13,979 nt of DNA from Thermodesulfobacteriaceae bacterium. Lineage in GTDB: Bacteria; Desulfobacterota; Thermodesulfobacteria; Thermodesulfobacteriales; Thermodesulfobacteriaceae. This document shows, one piece after another, positions 5,059 to 11,440 of this stretch (position 1 is the first letter of the stretch; each line of letters begins with the position of its first letter). Below the pieces are notes generated by a model. The model worked only from the letters and a program-made list of their open reading frames with translations. It was not told where the DNA came from and made no database searches. The stretch is from NCBI GenBank assembly GCA_015494725.1, contig WGAR01000133.1, positions 1 to 13,979 on the forward strand, in the 5' to 3' direction. The position numbers and the translations under genes were made by a program.

Positions 5059-7384
5059 AAGGGAGACGAAAGGCCCGGGTCCCCCGGGGAGTGTCAACCA
5101 GGATAATCCCCTCCCGGGAAAGCTCCTCCCGGATACGGTCCGCGGCGGCGTAGTCTCCCCGGCCTCGGGCCGCCTCGCGTTCGGCGATTCTTTCCTTCAC
5201 CGCCCCCTCGGAGACCTCCTCCGGAAAATCAAGCACGCAGAGGACCTCATTTATGCGGGAGAAAAGCGCAAGGGCCTCCTCCTTAAGCGTTGGCGGAAGC
5301 CCCTTCTCCACCACCAAGGGATACCAGCGTCGGGAAAAACGGAAGAGCTCGGCGATCACCTGGGGGGTGTTGAGATCGTCGTTCATGGCGTTTTCAAAGC
5401 CCTCGCGAAGCTCGGAAAGAGCGGCTTCCGCCTCGGCCGCGGCCTCCCCCTCCGGGGCCGAGGAAAGGAGCCCCAGGAAGAGGGTGAGGTTTGAGAGGGC
5501 CTTCCGGGCCTCGGCAAGGGCCTTGAAACTGAAGTTTAAGGGCTTCCGGTAGTGGGTGCGCAGGAGGAAAAAGCGGATCTCGCGGCCGGAAAAGCCGGCC
5601 TTGCGCAGATCGGAAAGCGTTACCTCGTTTCCTGCCGAAACCGACATCTTGCGCCCCTCAACCAGCACCAGGGCCGAATGCAGCCAGTAGCGGCAGAGTT
5701 CCTTTCCGGTCAGGGCCTTGGCGATGGCCCGCTCGTTTTCATGATGCGGAAAGAGAAGATCCGTCCCGCTGGTGTGGATATCAAAGTTCTCCCCGAGATA
5801 CTTGAGGGCCAGGGCCGCACACTGGATGTGCCAGCCCGGGCGCACCTTGCCCCATTCGGAGTCCACGAAATAGCCCTGCTTGAGCTCCGTGATGCTTACC
5901 CGCTTAAAGAGGGTGAAGTCCGCCGGGGCGTCCTTTTCGTATTCGTCAAGATCCACGGTGGCCCCGGCCTTAAGCCGGGAAAGATCCACCCCGGAGAGCC
6001 GGCCGTAGTCCGGAAGCTTGGAGACATCAAAATAGACCGAGGAATACCTCTCATAGGCGAGGCCTTTGGCCAGGAGCTTCCGGGTGAGGTCAAGCATATC
6101 GTCTAAATGTTCGCTTACCCGGGGGTAGTGGGTGGCGGGTTTTATGCTGAGGAAGGCGAGATCCTCAAGAAACTCCCGGGCGAGTTCCTCGGTGAGTTCC
6201 TTAAGCGGGCGGCCGGTCTCTTCGGCGGCCGAGAGAGTTTTATCGTCAAAATCGGTAAGGTTCACCACGTGGATAACCTCAAAGCCCCGGGCCTCAAGCC
6301 AGCGGCGAAGAAGGTCGGCGGTGAGCATCCGGCGATAGAGCCCCAGGTGCGGCCGCCGGTTAAGGGTGGGCCCGCAGGTATAGATCCGGACCCTTCCGGG
6401 TTCAAGGGGCTCAAAGACCTCCTTGCGTCCCGTAAGGGTGTTGGTGATACGGAAGTCCTCCCGTTTCGGCGGCTCGGGGAAGACCCAGAGGGGCGTGGAA
6501 AGATAGCGTTCGCCCCCGTCGGGGAAGATGACCACGATGAGGCCTTCCTCTATCTCCCGGGCGACCTTCAAGGCCCCGGCGAGCGCCGCCCCGGAACTCA
6601 TCCCTACAAAGATCCCCTCCTCCCGGGCCAGACGCCGGCAAAGCTCGTAGGCCTCCTCGTCGTCGGCGTTCACCACCGCATGGGGAAGCCTCCGATCGTA
6701 GATTCCCGGGGGGTAGGATTCCTTCATGTTTTTTAAACCCTGGATTTTGTGCCCCGGAACCGGTTCCACCCCGATGACCCTCACCTCCGGGGCCTTTTCC
6801 CGGAAGAAGCGGGCCAGCCCCATGAGGGTCCCGGTGGTGCCCATGGAGGCCACCACATGGGTGACACGCCCCTCGGTGTCGCGCCAGATCTCCGGGGCCG
6901 TGGTCCGGTAGTGCATCTTCCAGTTGGCCGGATTGTTGAACTGGTCGGGGTTGTAGTATTTGTCCGGATGCTGGCGCGCAAGCTCATAAATCACTTCGAT
7001 GGCCCCGTCGGTCCCCTTTTCGGCCGGAGTGAGGAGGATCTCCGCCCCGTAGGCCTGCATGATCTTGCGCCGTTCGATGGAGGCCGACTCCGGCATGGCG
7101 ATGAGACACCGGTAGCCCTTCACCGCGCAGACCATGGCCAGCCCGATCCCGGTGTTTCCGCTTGAGGCCTCGGCCACGATCTTTCCCGGGGTAAGAAGCC
7201 CCCTTTCCTCGGCGTCCTCGATCATGGAAAGGGCGATGCGGTCCTTGACCGACCCCCCGGGATTGAAGCTCTCAAGCTTGGCCCAGATCTCCACCCGGGG
7301 CTTCACCCGTATGCGCCGGAGCGGAACCAGCGGGGTGTTCCCGATGAGGGAAAGTATGTTTGCGGGTTTGCGGGAGGATTTCAT
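5051..7384 (-). CDS. Fused CysM-type cysteine synthase and cysteinyl-tRNA synthetase
   Basis: A single 777-residue frame without interruption. Residues 1-300 are a PLP fold II cysteine synthase: IGNTPLV (14-20), PLP lysine Lys47 in GGSVKDR, SSGNTG (74-79), SMGTTGT (180-186) and YPPGIYD (224-230). The last two resemble CysM, the isozyme that in E. coli also uses thiosulfate. Residues about 311-777 are a full-length class I CysRS, including the C-terminal anticodon-side region (DDLNTP near 669, a charged helix, TPRGTR). Zinc ligands Cys337, Cys522, His547 and Glu551 are kept. The HIGH motif is HLGL (346-349) and KMSKS is KMSVS (579-583), both changed. The protein could make cysteine and charge tRNA-Cys, or the second domain could serve another cysteine-activating reaction. 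An in-frame stop at 7390-7388 fixes the ATG at 7384. The gene is head of a unit with the downstream glycosylase. Confidence 0.93.
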   Translation of the reverse strand: MKSSRKPANILSLIGNTPLVPLRRIRVKPRVEIWAKLESFNPGGSVKDRIALSMIEDAEERGLLTPGKIVAEASSGNTGIGLAMVCAVKGYRCLIAMPESASIERRKIMQAYGAEILLTPAEKGTDGAIEVIYELARQHPDKYYNPDQFNNPANWKMHYRTTAPEIWRDTEGRVTHVVASMGTTGTLMGLARFFREKAPEVRVIGVEPVPGHKIQGLKNMKESYPPGIYDRRLPHAVVNADDEEAYELCRRLAREEGIFVGMSSGAALAGALKVAREIEEGLIVVIFPDGGERYLSTPLWVFPEPPKREDFRITNTLTGRKEVFEPLEPGRVRIYTCGPTLNRRPHLGLYRRMLTADLLRRWLEARGFEVIHVVNLTDFDDKTLSAAEETGRPLKELTEELAREFLEDLAFLSIKPATHYPRVSEHLDDMLDLTRKLLAKGLAYERYSSVYFDVSKLPDYGRLSGVDLSRLKAGATVDLDEYEKDAPADFTLFKRVSITELKQGYFVDSEWGKVRPGWHIQCAALALKYLGENFDIHTSGTDLLFPHHENERAIAKALTGKELCRYWLHSALVLVEGRKMSVSAGNEVTLSDLRKAGFSGREIRFFLLRTHYRKPLNFSFKALAEARKALSNLTLFLGLLSSAPEGEAAAEAEAALSELREGFENAMNDDLNTPQVIAELFRFSRRWYPLVVEKGLPPTLKEEALALFSRINEVLCVLDFPEEVSEGAVKERIAEREAARGRGDYAAADRIREELSREGIILVDTPRGTRAFRLPYE

Positions 7385-7401
7385 AGTTTAAAATCTCTAA
7401 C
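7385..7401. promoter_or_regulatory. 17-bp divergent intergenic region with candidate -10 for the L,D-transpeptidase gene
   Basis: In-frame stops at 7390-7388 (minus) and 7384-7386 (plus) confine both genes to ATGs at 7384 and 7402, so only 17 bp lie between them. TAAAAT (7389-7394) matches 5 of 6 bases of the -10 consensus and ends 7 nt before the plus-strand ATG, implying a leaderless transcript. For the minus strand only weak boxes are seen (for example GATTTT, 7395-7390). Any -35 must lie within the opposite coding sequence. No ribosome site is visible for either gene. Confidence 0.4.
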
Positions 7402-8304
7402 ATGAAATCCTTTACCTGCCTACTCGCCTTGCTGCTCCTGGTTCTCCTCCCTTTTCCGGGCTGGAGCCTGGACCGCTTCGTGATCCGGAACCAACAGAGT
7501 GTCTTCGGAGAGATCCTTTATTACACCCTTTCCGGCAACGAAACCCTGCTCGACGTGGCCCGACACTACGACCTGGGTTACAACCAGATCGTGCTGGCCA
7601 ATCCCGGGGTGGATCCCTGGCTACCCCCGGCAGGCCGACAGATCCTCATCCCCAAGATGTTCGTACTTCCCCGACAACCTCACACCGGGATCCTGGTCAA
7701 TCTCCCGGAGATGCGGCTTTATTATTTTCGCACCGAGGCCGGACAACCGGTGGTCTATACGGCCCCCATTGGCATCGGCACCGAGGGACGGCTCACCACC
7801 GAGGGGGTTTATCTGGTCTATCGGAAAAAGGAACACCCCTACTGGCACGTGCCGGAATCCATCCGGGAGGAAGACCCCACCCTTCCGGAGGTGGTTCCTC
7901 CGGGCCCGGACAATCCCCTGGGGGACTATGCCCTCTATCTCTCCCGGGGGGCCTACGCCATCCACGGGACCAACAAACCCTGGGGGATCGGCCGCCGGGT
8001 AAGCCACGGCTGTATCCGGCTCTATCCCGAGGACATCGCCGCCCTCTTTCCGCTGGTTCCGGTGGGGACCCCGGTGCGGGTACTCTATCAACCCTATAAA
8101 CTGGGAGTGCGGGGAAAAGAAGTCTATCTCCAGGTCTTCCCGGATCTGGAGAAAAGGATTTCTTCTCCGTTGCTGGAGGTCCTACGTCTGGCTTCCGAAC
8201 TGGAGGAAGAAACCGGCCGGGATCTCTATCTGGATTTATTTAAGGTTCATCGGGTATTAGCCCGACCGGACGGGGTTCCCCACCGGGTGGGTACGGCCCG
8301 GTAA
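7402..8304 (+). CDS. Exported L,D-transpeptidase with LysM domain (ErfK/YbiS/YkuD family)
   Basis: The protein has 300 residues. A signal peptide (MKSF, then a long leucine-rich stretch, ending near WS at 21-22) sends it to the periplasm. A LysM-like murein-binding segment spans about 38-83. The YkuD catalytic domain spans about 94-230, with His188 in IHGT and the nucleophile Cys204 in SHGCIRL (201-207). The family cuts the meso-DAP-D-Ala bond of a donor stem peptide and links the DAP to another acceptor: a second DAP (3-3 crosslink) or, for the ErfK/YbiS/YcfS branch, the C-terminal lysine of Lpp. Order and length match that branch. About 70 residues after the catalytic domain are less typical. 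The convergent neighbour, with 18 bp between stops, encodes an Lpp-like lipoprotein ending in Arg-Lys, a likely substrate. The start is fixed by an in-frame stop immediately upstream. Confidence 0.92.
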   Translation: MKSFTCLLALLLLVLLPFPGWSLDRFVIRNQQSVFGEILYYTLSGNETLLDVARHYDLGYNQIVLANPGVDPWLPPAGRQILIPKMFVLPRQPHTGILVNLPEMRLYYFRTEAGQPVVYTAPIGIGTEGRLTTEGVYLVYRKKEHPYWHVPESIREEDPTLPEVVPPGPDNPLGDYALYLSRGAYAIHGTNKPWGIGRRVSHGCIRLYPEDIAALFPLVPVGTPVRVLYQPYKLGVRGKEVYLQVFPDLEKRISSPLLEVLRLASELEEETGRDLYLDLFKVHRVLARPDGVPHRVGTAR

Positions 8305-8322
8305 GGAACCCCTTAGGGAATC

Positions 8323-8652
8323 CTATTTACGCAGGGATTTTTCGAAGATCCTTTCCATCTTGGTGGCGGCGGCACTGGCCTTTTCCGCAGCCTGAGCCGC
8401 GCGGGTGGCTGCGGCATCGGCCTCGCGAGCCGCGACAGTGGCCTGTTTGGCAGCGGCCTCGATCCGGGCCAGCTCGGCTTCCACCTGAGCCTGGGCCTTC
8501 TTGGCCTCCTCGGCTGCAGCCTGCGCCTGTTTCGAAGCCTCTATAGCCTGCTGAATAAGATCGCGATCTTTCTTGGAAAGACCGCAACCCACCGGAAGTA
8601 CCAGCATAGAGGCCAGCCCCAACATAGCCAGTCCTTTTTTCAAAGCCTTCAT
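8323..8652 (-). CDS. Lpp-like alanine-zipper outer-membrane lipoprotein with C-terminal Arg-Lys
   Basis: The 109-residue precursor has a basic N-terminus (MKALKKG), a hydrophobic core and a lipobox-like LPVGC with Cys23 as the lipidation site; proline at -3 is unusual. The mature 87 residues form a continuous alanine-rich helix with Ala/Ile at heptad-like spacing, as in Lpp coiled-coil trimers. It ends Ser-Leu-Arg-Lys; in E. coli Lpp the terminal Arg-Lys presents the lysine joined to murein by L,D-transpeptidases. The mature part is longer than the 58 residues of E. coli Lpp, which would suit a wider periplasm. GGAGGG lies 6 nt before the ATG, a strong ribosome site. It follows ispD with a 48-bp gap holding a candidate own promoter. 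The protein could instead be a general alanine-zipper lipoprotein not bound to murein. Confidence 0.85.
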   Translation of the reverse strand: MKALKKGLAMLGLASMLVLPVGCGLSKKDRDLIQQAIEASKQAQAAAEEAKKAQAQVEAELARIEAAAKQATVAAREADAAATRAAQAAEKASAAATKMERIFEKSLRK

Positions 8653-8691
8653 CGCCGACCCTCCTTGTCTTCAAAAATTTGCGGGATTTCC

Positions 8692-8723
8692 TTTATAACC
8701 TCACACCTTACCCGGTTTGTCAA
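8692..8723 (-). promoter_or_regulatory. Candidate promoter of the Lpp-like gene
   Basis: On the minus strand a perfect -35 hexamer TTGACA (8723-8718) lies inside the end of ispD, and TATAAA (8697-8692) lies in the gap. The spacer is 20 nt, longer than the optimal 17, which lowers confidence. A start near 8685 would give a leader of about 33 nt containing the GGAGGG ribosome site. A separate strong promoter would fit an abundant structural lipoprotein located at the end of an operon. Confidence 0.4.
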
Positions 8724-9390
8724 GCCTTAAATATATTTCGGCCATCCTAAAATCTTCCGGATAGGTTATTTTGAGGTTGGTGTTCTCTCCCCGCACCACC
8801 CGGACCTCAAACCCGGCTGCCTCAAGGAGGGCGGCTTCATCGGTGAACACCCTTTGGCCTGCCAGCCGATAGGCCTCCTCCAGCCATTCCCTTCGGGCCC
8901 CCTGCGGGGTCTGGGCCAGCCAGAGCCCCTCCCGGGGGATGGTGCGCTCCACCCTGCCCTCCCGCACCAGTTTCACCGTATCCCGCACCGGGACAGCACA
9001 GAGCACCGCTCCGTATCTCTCGAGAGCCTGAAGGACCCGGGAAACCAGCTCCCGGGAGATAAGGGGACGGGCGGCATCGTGGACCAGGACCGTGTCTATC
9101 CCCGCCGAAAGCGCCCTTAAAGCCCGTTCCACCGAAGCCTGGCGGGTATCCCCCCCGCAAACCACCCTCTTGACCTTGAACAGTCCCAGATCCCTTATCT
9201 GCCCCAGGACCCTTGTCTCCCAGCCCGGAGGAACCGCCAGCACGATCTCCTCCACCCGGGGATGGTCCTCAAACACCCGGAGGGAATGGAGATAGACCGG
9301 TACCCCGGCCAGTTCCAGGAACTGTTTGGGGATCCGGTGACCCATTCTCTCGCCGCGACCGGCGGCGGCCAGAATCACTCCCACCCGCAT
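8701..9390 (-). CDS. ispD: 2-C-methyl-D-erythritol 4-phosphate cytidylyltransferase
   Basis: The protein has 229 residues, the normal length. The CTP-binding N-terminus LAAAGRGERMG (7-17) includes Arg12, followed by PKQFLEL with Lys22. VHDAARPL (103-110), TIPREGLWLAQTPQ (150-163), TDEA (183-186) and NLKITYPED (205-213, with Lys207) complete the IspD signature. It transfers CMP from CTP to methylerythritol phosphate, the third step of the MEP isoprenoid pathway, in the cytosol. The ATG at 9390 is preferred over the in-frame ATG at 9411 because it has GAGGG 7 nt upstream and matches the family N-terminus. It overlaps the end of nfi by 16 bases, so it is translationally coupled at the end of the HDOD-mpl-nfi-ispD unit. 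The pathway partner ispF lies about 3.3 kb away on the other strand. Confidence 0.96.
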   Translation of the reverse strand: MRVGVILAAAGRGERMGHRIPKQFLELAGVPVYLHSLRVFEDHPRVEEIVLAVPPGWETRVLGQIRDLGLFKVKRVVCGGDTRQASVERALRALSAGIDTVLVHDAARPLISRELVSRVLQALERYGAVLCAVPVRDTVKLVREGRVERTIPREGLWLAQTPQGARREWLEEAYRLAGQRVFTDEAALLEAAGFEVRVVRGENTNLKITYPEDFRMAEIYLRLDKPGKV

Positions 9391-10025
9391 TTTCGGGCCC
9401 TCGTGGCGCATAGATGGGCCCGCCGCACGGGCTCGGGCAAACGATACCCGCGACAGGCCGTAAGCACCAGGTCCGCCGCTTCCTCGGGGCTCAATCCATG
9501 CCCCGGTGAGACATAGACCGGTTTCACCCCGGCTCGGGTCCGCACCACATAACCCACCACCTCTCCTTCCAGAAGAATAGGCGACCGCGCTCCGGCCTCC
9601 GGGCCCGGGGGCTCAAAATCTCCCACCAGGGGTTTCTTGGCGCATCCCACCGTGGGGAGCCCCAGCTCCACCCCCAGATGCACGGCCAATCCGCAACGAC
9701 GCGGATGGGCCCGTCCCTGACCATCCACAAAGATGAGATCCGGAATCCGCGAAAGACGGGAAAGAACCGCCACCAGAAGGGGCACCTCCCGAAAGGAAAG
9801 ATATCCGGGTACATAGGGAAAGGAAACCGTAAGCTCCAGCACCCGTTCCTCCACCACCTCCAGCCCGGGCCAGGAGAGCAGCACCGCCGCCGGAAAGGCC
9901 CGGTTTCTCCCCGGGAGGTAGGCCACATCCACCCCGGCGACCAGCCGCACAGGCCCTCCCAGGGGACCTGAGGAGGCCCGGCGGGCCAGTTCTACCTGGA
10001 GCTTTTTTAACCCTTCCAGATCCAA
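9375..10025 (-). CDS. nfi: Endonuclease V (deoxyinosine 3' endonuclease)
   Basis: The protein has 216 residues from TTG at 10025. All family motifs are present: AGVDVAY with Asp33, FPYVPGYLSFRE with Tyr71 and Glu80, FVDGQGRAHPRR with Asp101 and His107, and GCAKKPLVG with Lys130. The C-terminal YRLPEP also matches. It cleaves DNA at the second phosphodiester bond 3' of deoxyinosine, repairing deaminated adenine, using Mg2+ in the cytosol. I chose TTG at 10025 because the resulting N-terminus (LDLEGLKKLQVELA) aligns with E. coli Nfi and an AGGAAGG site lies just upstream. TTG at 10040, overlapping the mpl stop, would add five residues and is the alternative. No ATG is available near the N-terminus. 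It lies 11 nt after mpl and overlaps ispD, so it belongs to that operon. Confidence 0.94.
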   Translation of the reverse strand: MDLEGLKKLQVELARRASSGPLGGPVRLVAGVDVAYLPGRNRAFPAAVLLSWPGLEVVEERVLELTVSFPYVPGYLSFREVPLLVAVLSRLSRIPDLIFVDGQGRAHPRRCGLAVHLGVELGLPTVGCAKKPLVGDFEPPGPEAGARSPILLEGEVVGYVVRTRAGVKPVYVSPGHGLSPEEAADLVLTACRGYRLPEPVRRAHLCATRARKCGWE

Positions 10026-10036
10026 AACGCCCTTCC

Positions 10037-11440
10037 TCAAAGTCCCCGGTCCCGGAGTCCGCGGATCAGGCGGGTATAGACCGAACCAAAGGAGGCACTG
10101 GACATGAATACCACCAGGTCTCCGGGGGTTGCCTCGGAGGCCAGCCTTTCGGCCGGGATCTCCTCCACCACCTCCGCCGGGACCCCTCGACGGAAGATCT
10201 CCTGCCCCAGCGCCGGGAGATCCATCCTCTCCTCCGGAGGGATACGGGCAAGACCCGGGGGTTGTTTTATCCATACCCGATCGGCCAGGGAAAGACTCTC
10301 CGCATAGGAGTGAAAAAAGACCCGACGTTTACTGGTGTTGGTGCGGGGCTCGAAACAGAGGAGGACTCTTCGCGGGGAAAAAGCCTGCCTCAGGGCCGAA
10401 AGGGTGACCCGCACCGCGGTGGGATGATGGGCAAAGTCGTCCACCACCAGGACCTGACCCCGGTAGAGGACCTCCTGCCGCCGCGAAACCCCGGGAAAGG
10501 CGAAAAGGGCCCGGGAGACGGCTCCGGACGAAAACCCCAGTTCCCGCAAGAGGGCCAGGACCGCAAGCGCGTTAAGGGCGTTGTGTTCCCCCAAAAGGGG
10601 AAGCAGGAGTTCTTCCTCCCCCTCCGGAGTCCGGATCCTCATGCGGGTACCCTGCGGGGAAAATTCCAGGTCCTTTAAACGGTAAAGGCTTCCCGGGGAT
10701 CTTCCGTAGGGAATGAGACGGGCCGAACTCTTTTCCGCCACCCTCCGGGCCCCGGGATCATCGGCACAGAAGACAAGCAGTCCTTCCGGAGGAATGAGGG
10801 AAACGAACCTTTCAAAGGCCGCAAAAAGGTCTTCGACCTCCGGATAGATATCCGCATGGTCATATTCCACGGAGGTGAGGATGGCCGCCTCCGGATGATA
10901 GTGCCAGAACTTGGGGGTCTTATCGAAAAAGGCCGAATCGTACTCATCGCCCTCAAGGACCACAAAGGGCCCCTCTCCCCAGCGGAAGTTAAGTCCCCGG
11001 TCGCGCAGGATACCCCCCACAAGGAAGGCGGGATCGGTGGTCAGGGCTTCGAGCGCCCAGGCCAGAAGGGCGGTGGTGGTGGTCTTTCCATGGGTTCCGG
11101 CCACCACCAGGGAACGTTTCCCCGGAAGGATCCATTCCTCAAGGGCCGAGGGAAGGGAATAGAGGGGAAGACCGGCCTCCTTTGCGGCCCGGGCCTCAGG
11201 GTTTTCCGCTCGGATAGCGTTTCCCACCACCACAGCCTGGGGGCGCAGACGGGAGAGGTTCTCGGGATCAAACCCTATGAGGGGTTCAAGCCCCAGGGAG
11301 GAGAGTACCTCTCTGGCCGGGGAATAAGGGGGGGCGGCCTCGCTTCCGCTCACCCTGAACCCCCGGGCCTTGAGCAGCCCGGCAAGCGCCGCCATCCCTA
11401 TTCCCCCGATACCCAGAAGGTGGACCGCCATTCCTCTCAT
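10037..11440 (-). CDS. mpl: UDP-N-acetylmuramate:L-alanyl-gamma-D-glutamyl-meso-diaminopimelate ligase
   Basis: The protein has 467 residues with the three-domain Mur ligase layout: an N-terminal glycine-rich GIGGIGM (10-16), the ATP P-loop GTHGKTTTT (115-123), and a C-terminal ligase domain after DDFAHHP. The segment GDEYDSAFFDKTPKF (164-178) followed by EYDHADIY (192-199) is typical of Mpl rather than MurC. Mpl joins a recycled tripeptide L-Ala-gamma-D-Glu-meso-DAP to UDP-MurNAc using ATP, in the cytosol, returning murein fragments to synthesis. It implies meso-DAP murein. The ATG at 11440 overlaps the TGA of the upstream EAL-HDOD gene (ATGA), so translation is probably coupled; an ATG at 11431 is an alternative. 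MurC is the main alternative identity, less likely from the motifs. Confidence 0.92.
   Translation of the reverse strand: MRGMAVHLLGIGGIGMAALAGLLKARGFRVSGSEAAPPYSPAREVLSSLGLEPLIGFDPENLSRLRPQAVVVGNAIRAENPEARAAKEAGLPLYSLPSALEEWILPGKRSLVVAGTHGKTTTTALLAWALEALTTDPAFLVGGILRDRGLNFRWGEGPFVVLEGDEYDSAFFDKTPKFWHYHPEAAILTSVEYDHADIYPEVEDLFAAFERFVSLIPPEGLLVFCADDPGARRVAEKSSARLIPYGRSPGSLYRLKDLEFSPQGTRMRIRTPEGEEELLLPLLGEHNALNALAVLALLRELGFSSGAVSRALFAFPGVSRRQEVLYRGQVLVVDDFAHHPTAVRVTLSALRQAFSPRRVLLCFEPRTNTSKRRVFFHSYAESLSLADRVWIKQPPGLARIPPEERMDLPALGQEIFRRGVPAEVVEEIPAERLASEATPGDLVVFMSSASFGSVYTRLIRGLRDRGL

Noticed and set aside
5552..6736. Two long plus-strand open frames opposite the CysRS half
   Set aside because: They mirror a conserved coding region in GC-rich DNA, have no family features and lack ribosome sites.
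8305..8322. Possible terminator (CCC/GGG inverted bases) between the L,D-transpeptidase and Lpp-like genes
   Set aside because: The stem is only about 3-4 bp with no U-tract in either direction.
8327..8674. Second minus-strand frame (115 codons) overlapping the Lpp-like gene
   Set aside because: Its Gly/Arg/Ser-rich translation has no signal peptide or fold. The other frame has a strong ribosome site, signal peptide, lipobox and heptad pattern.
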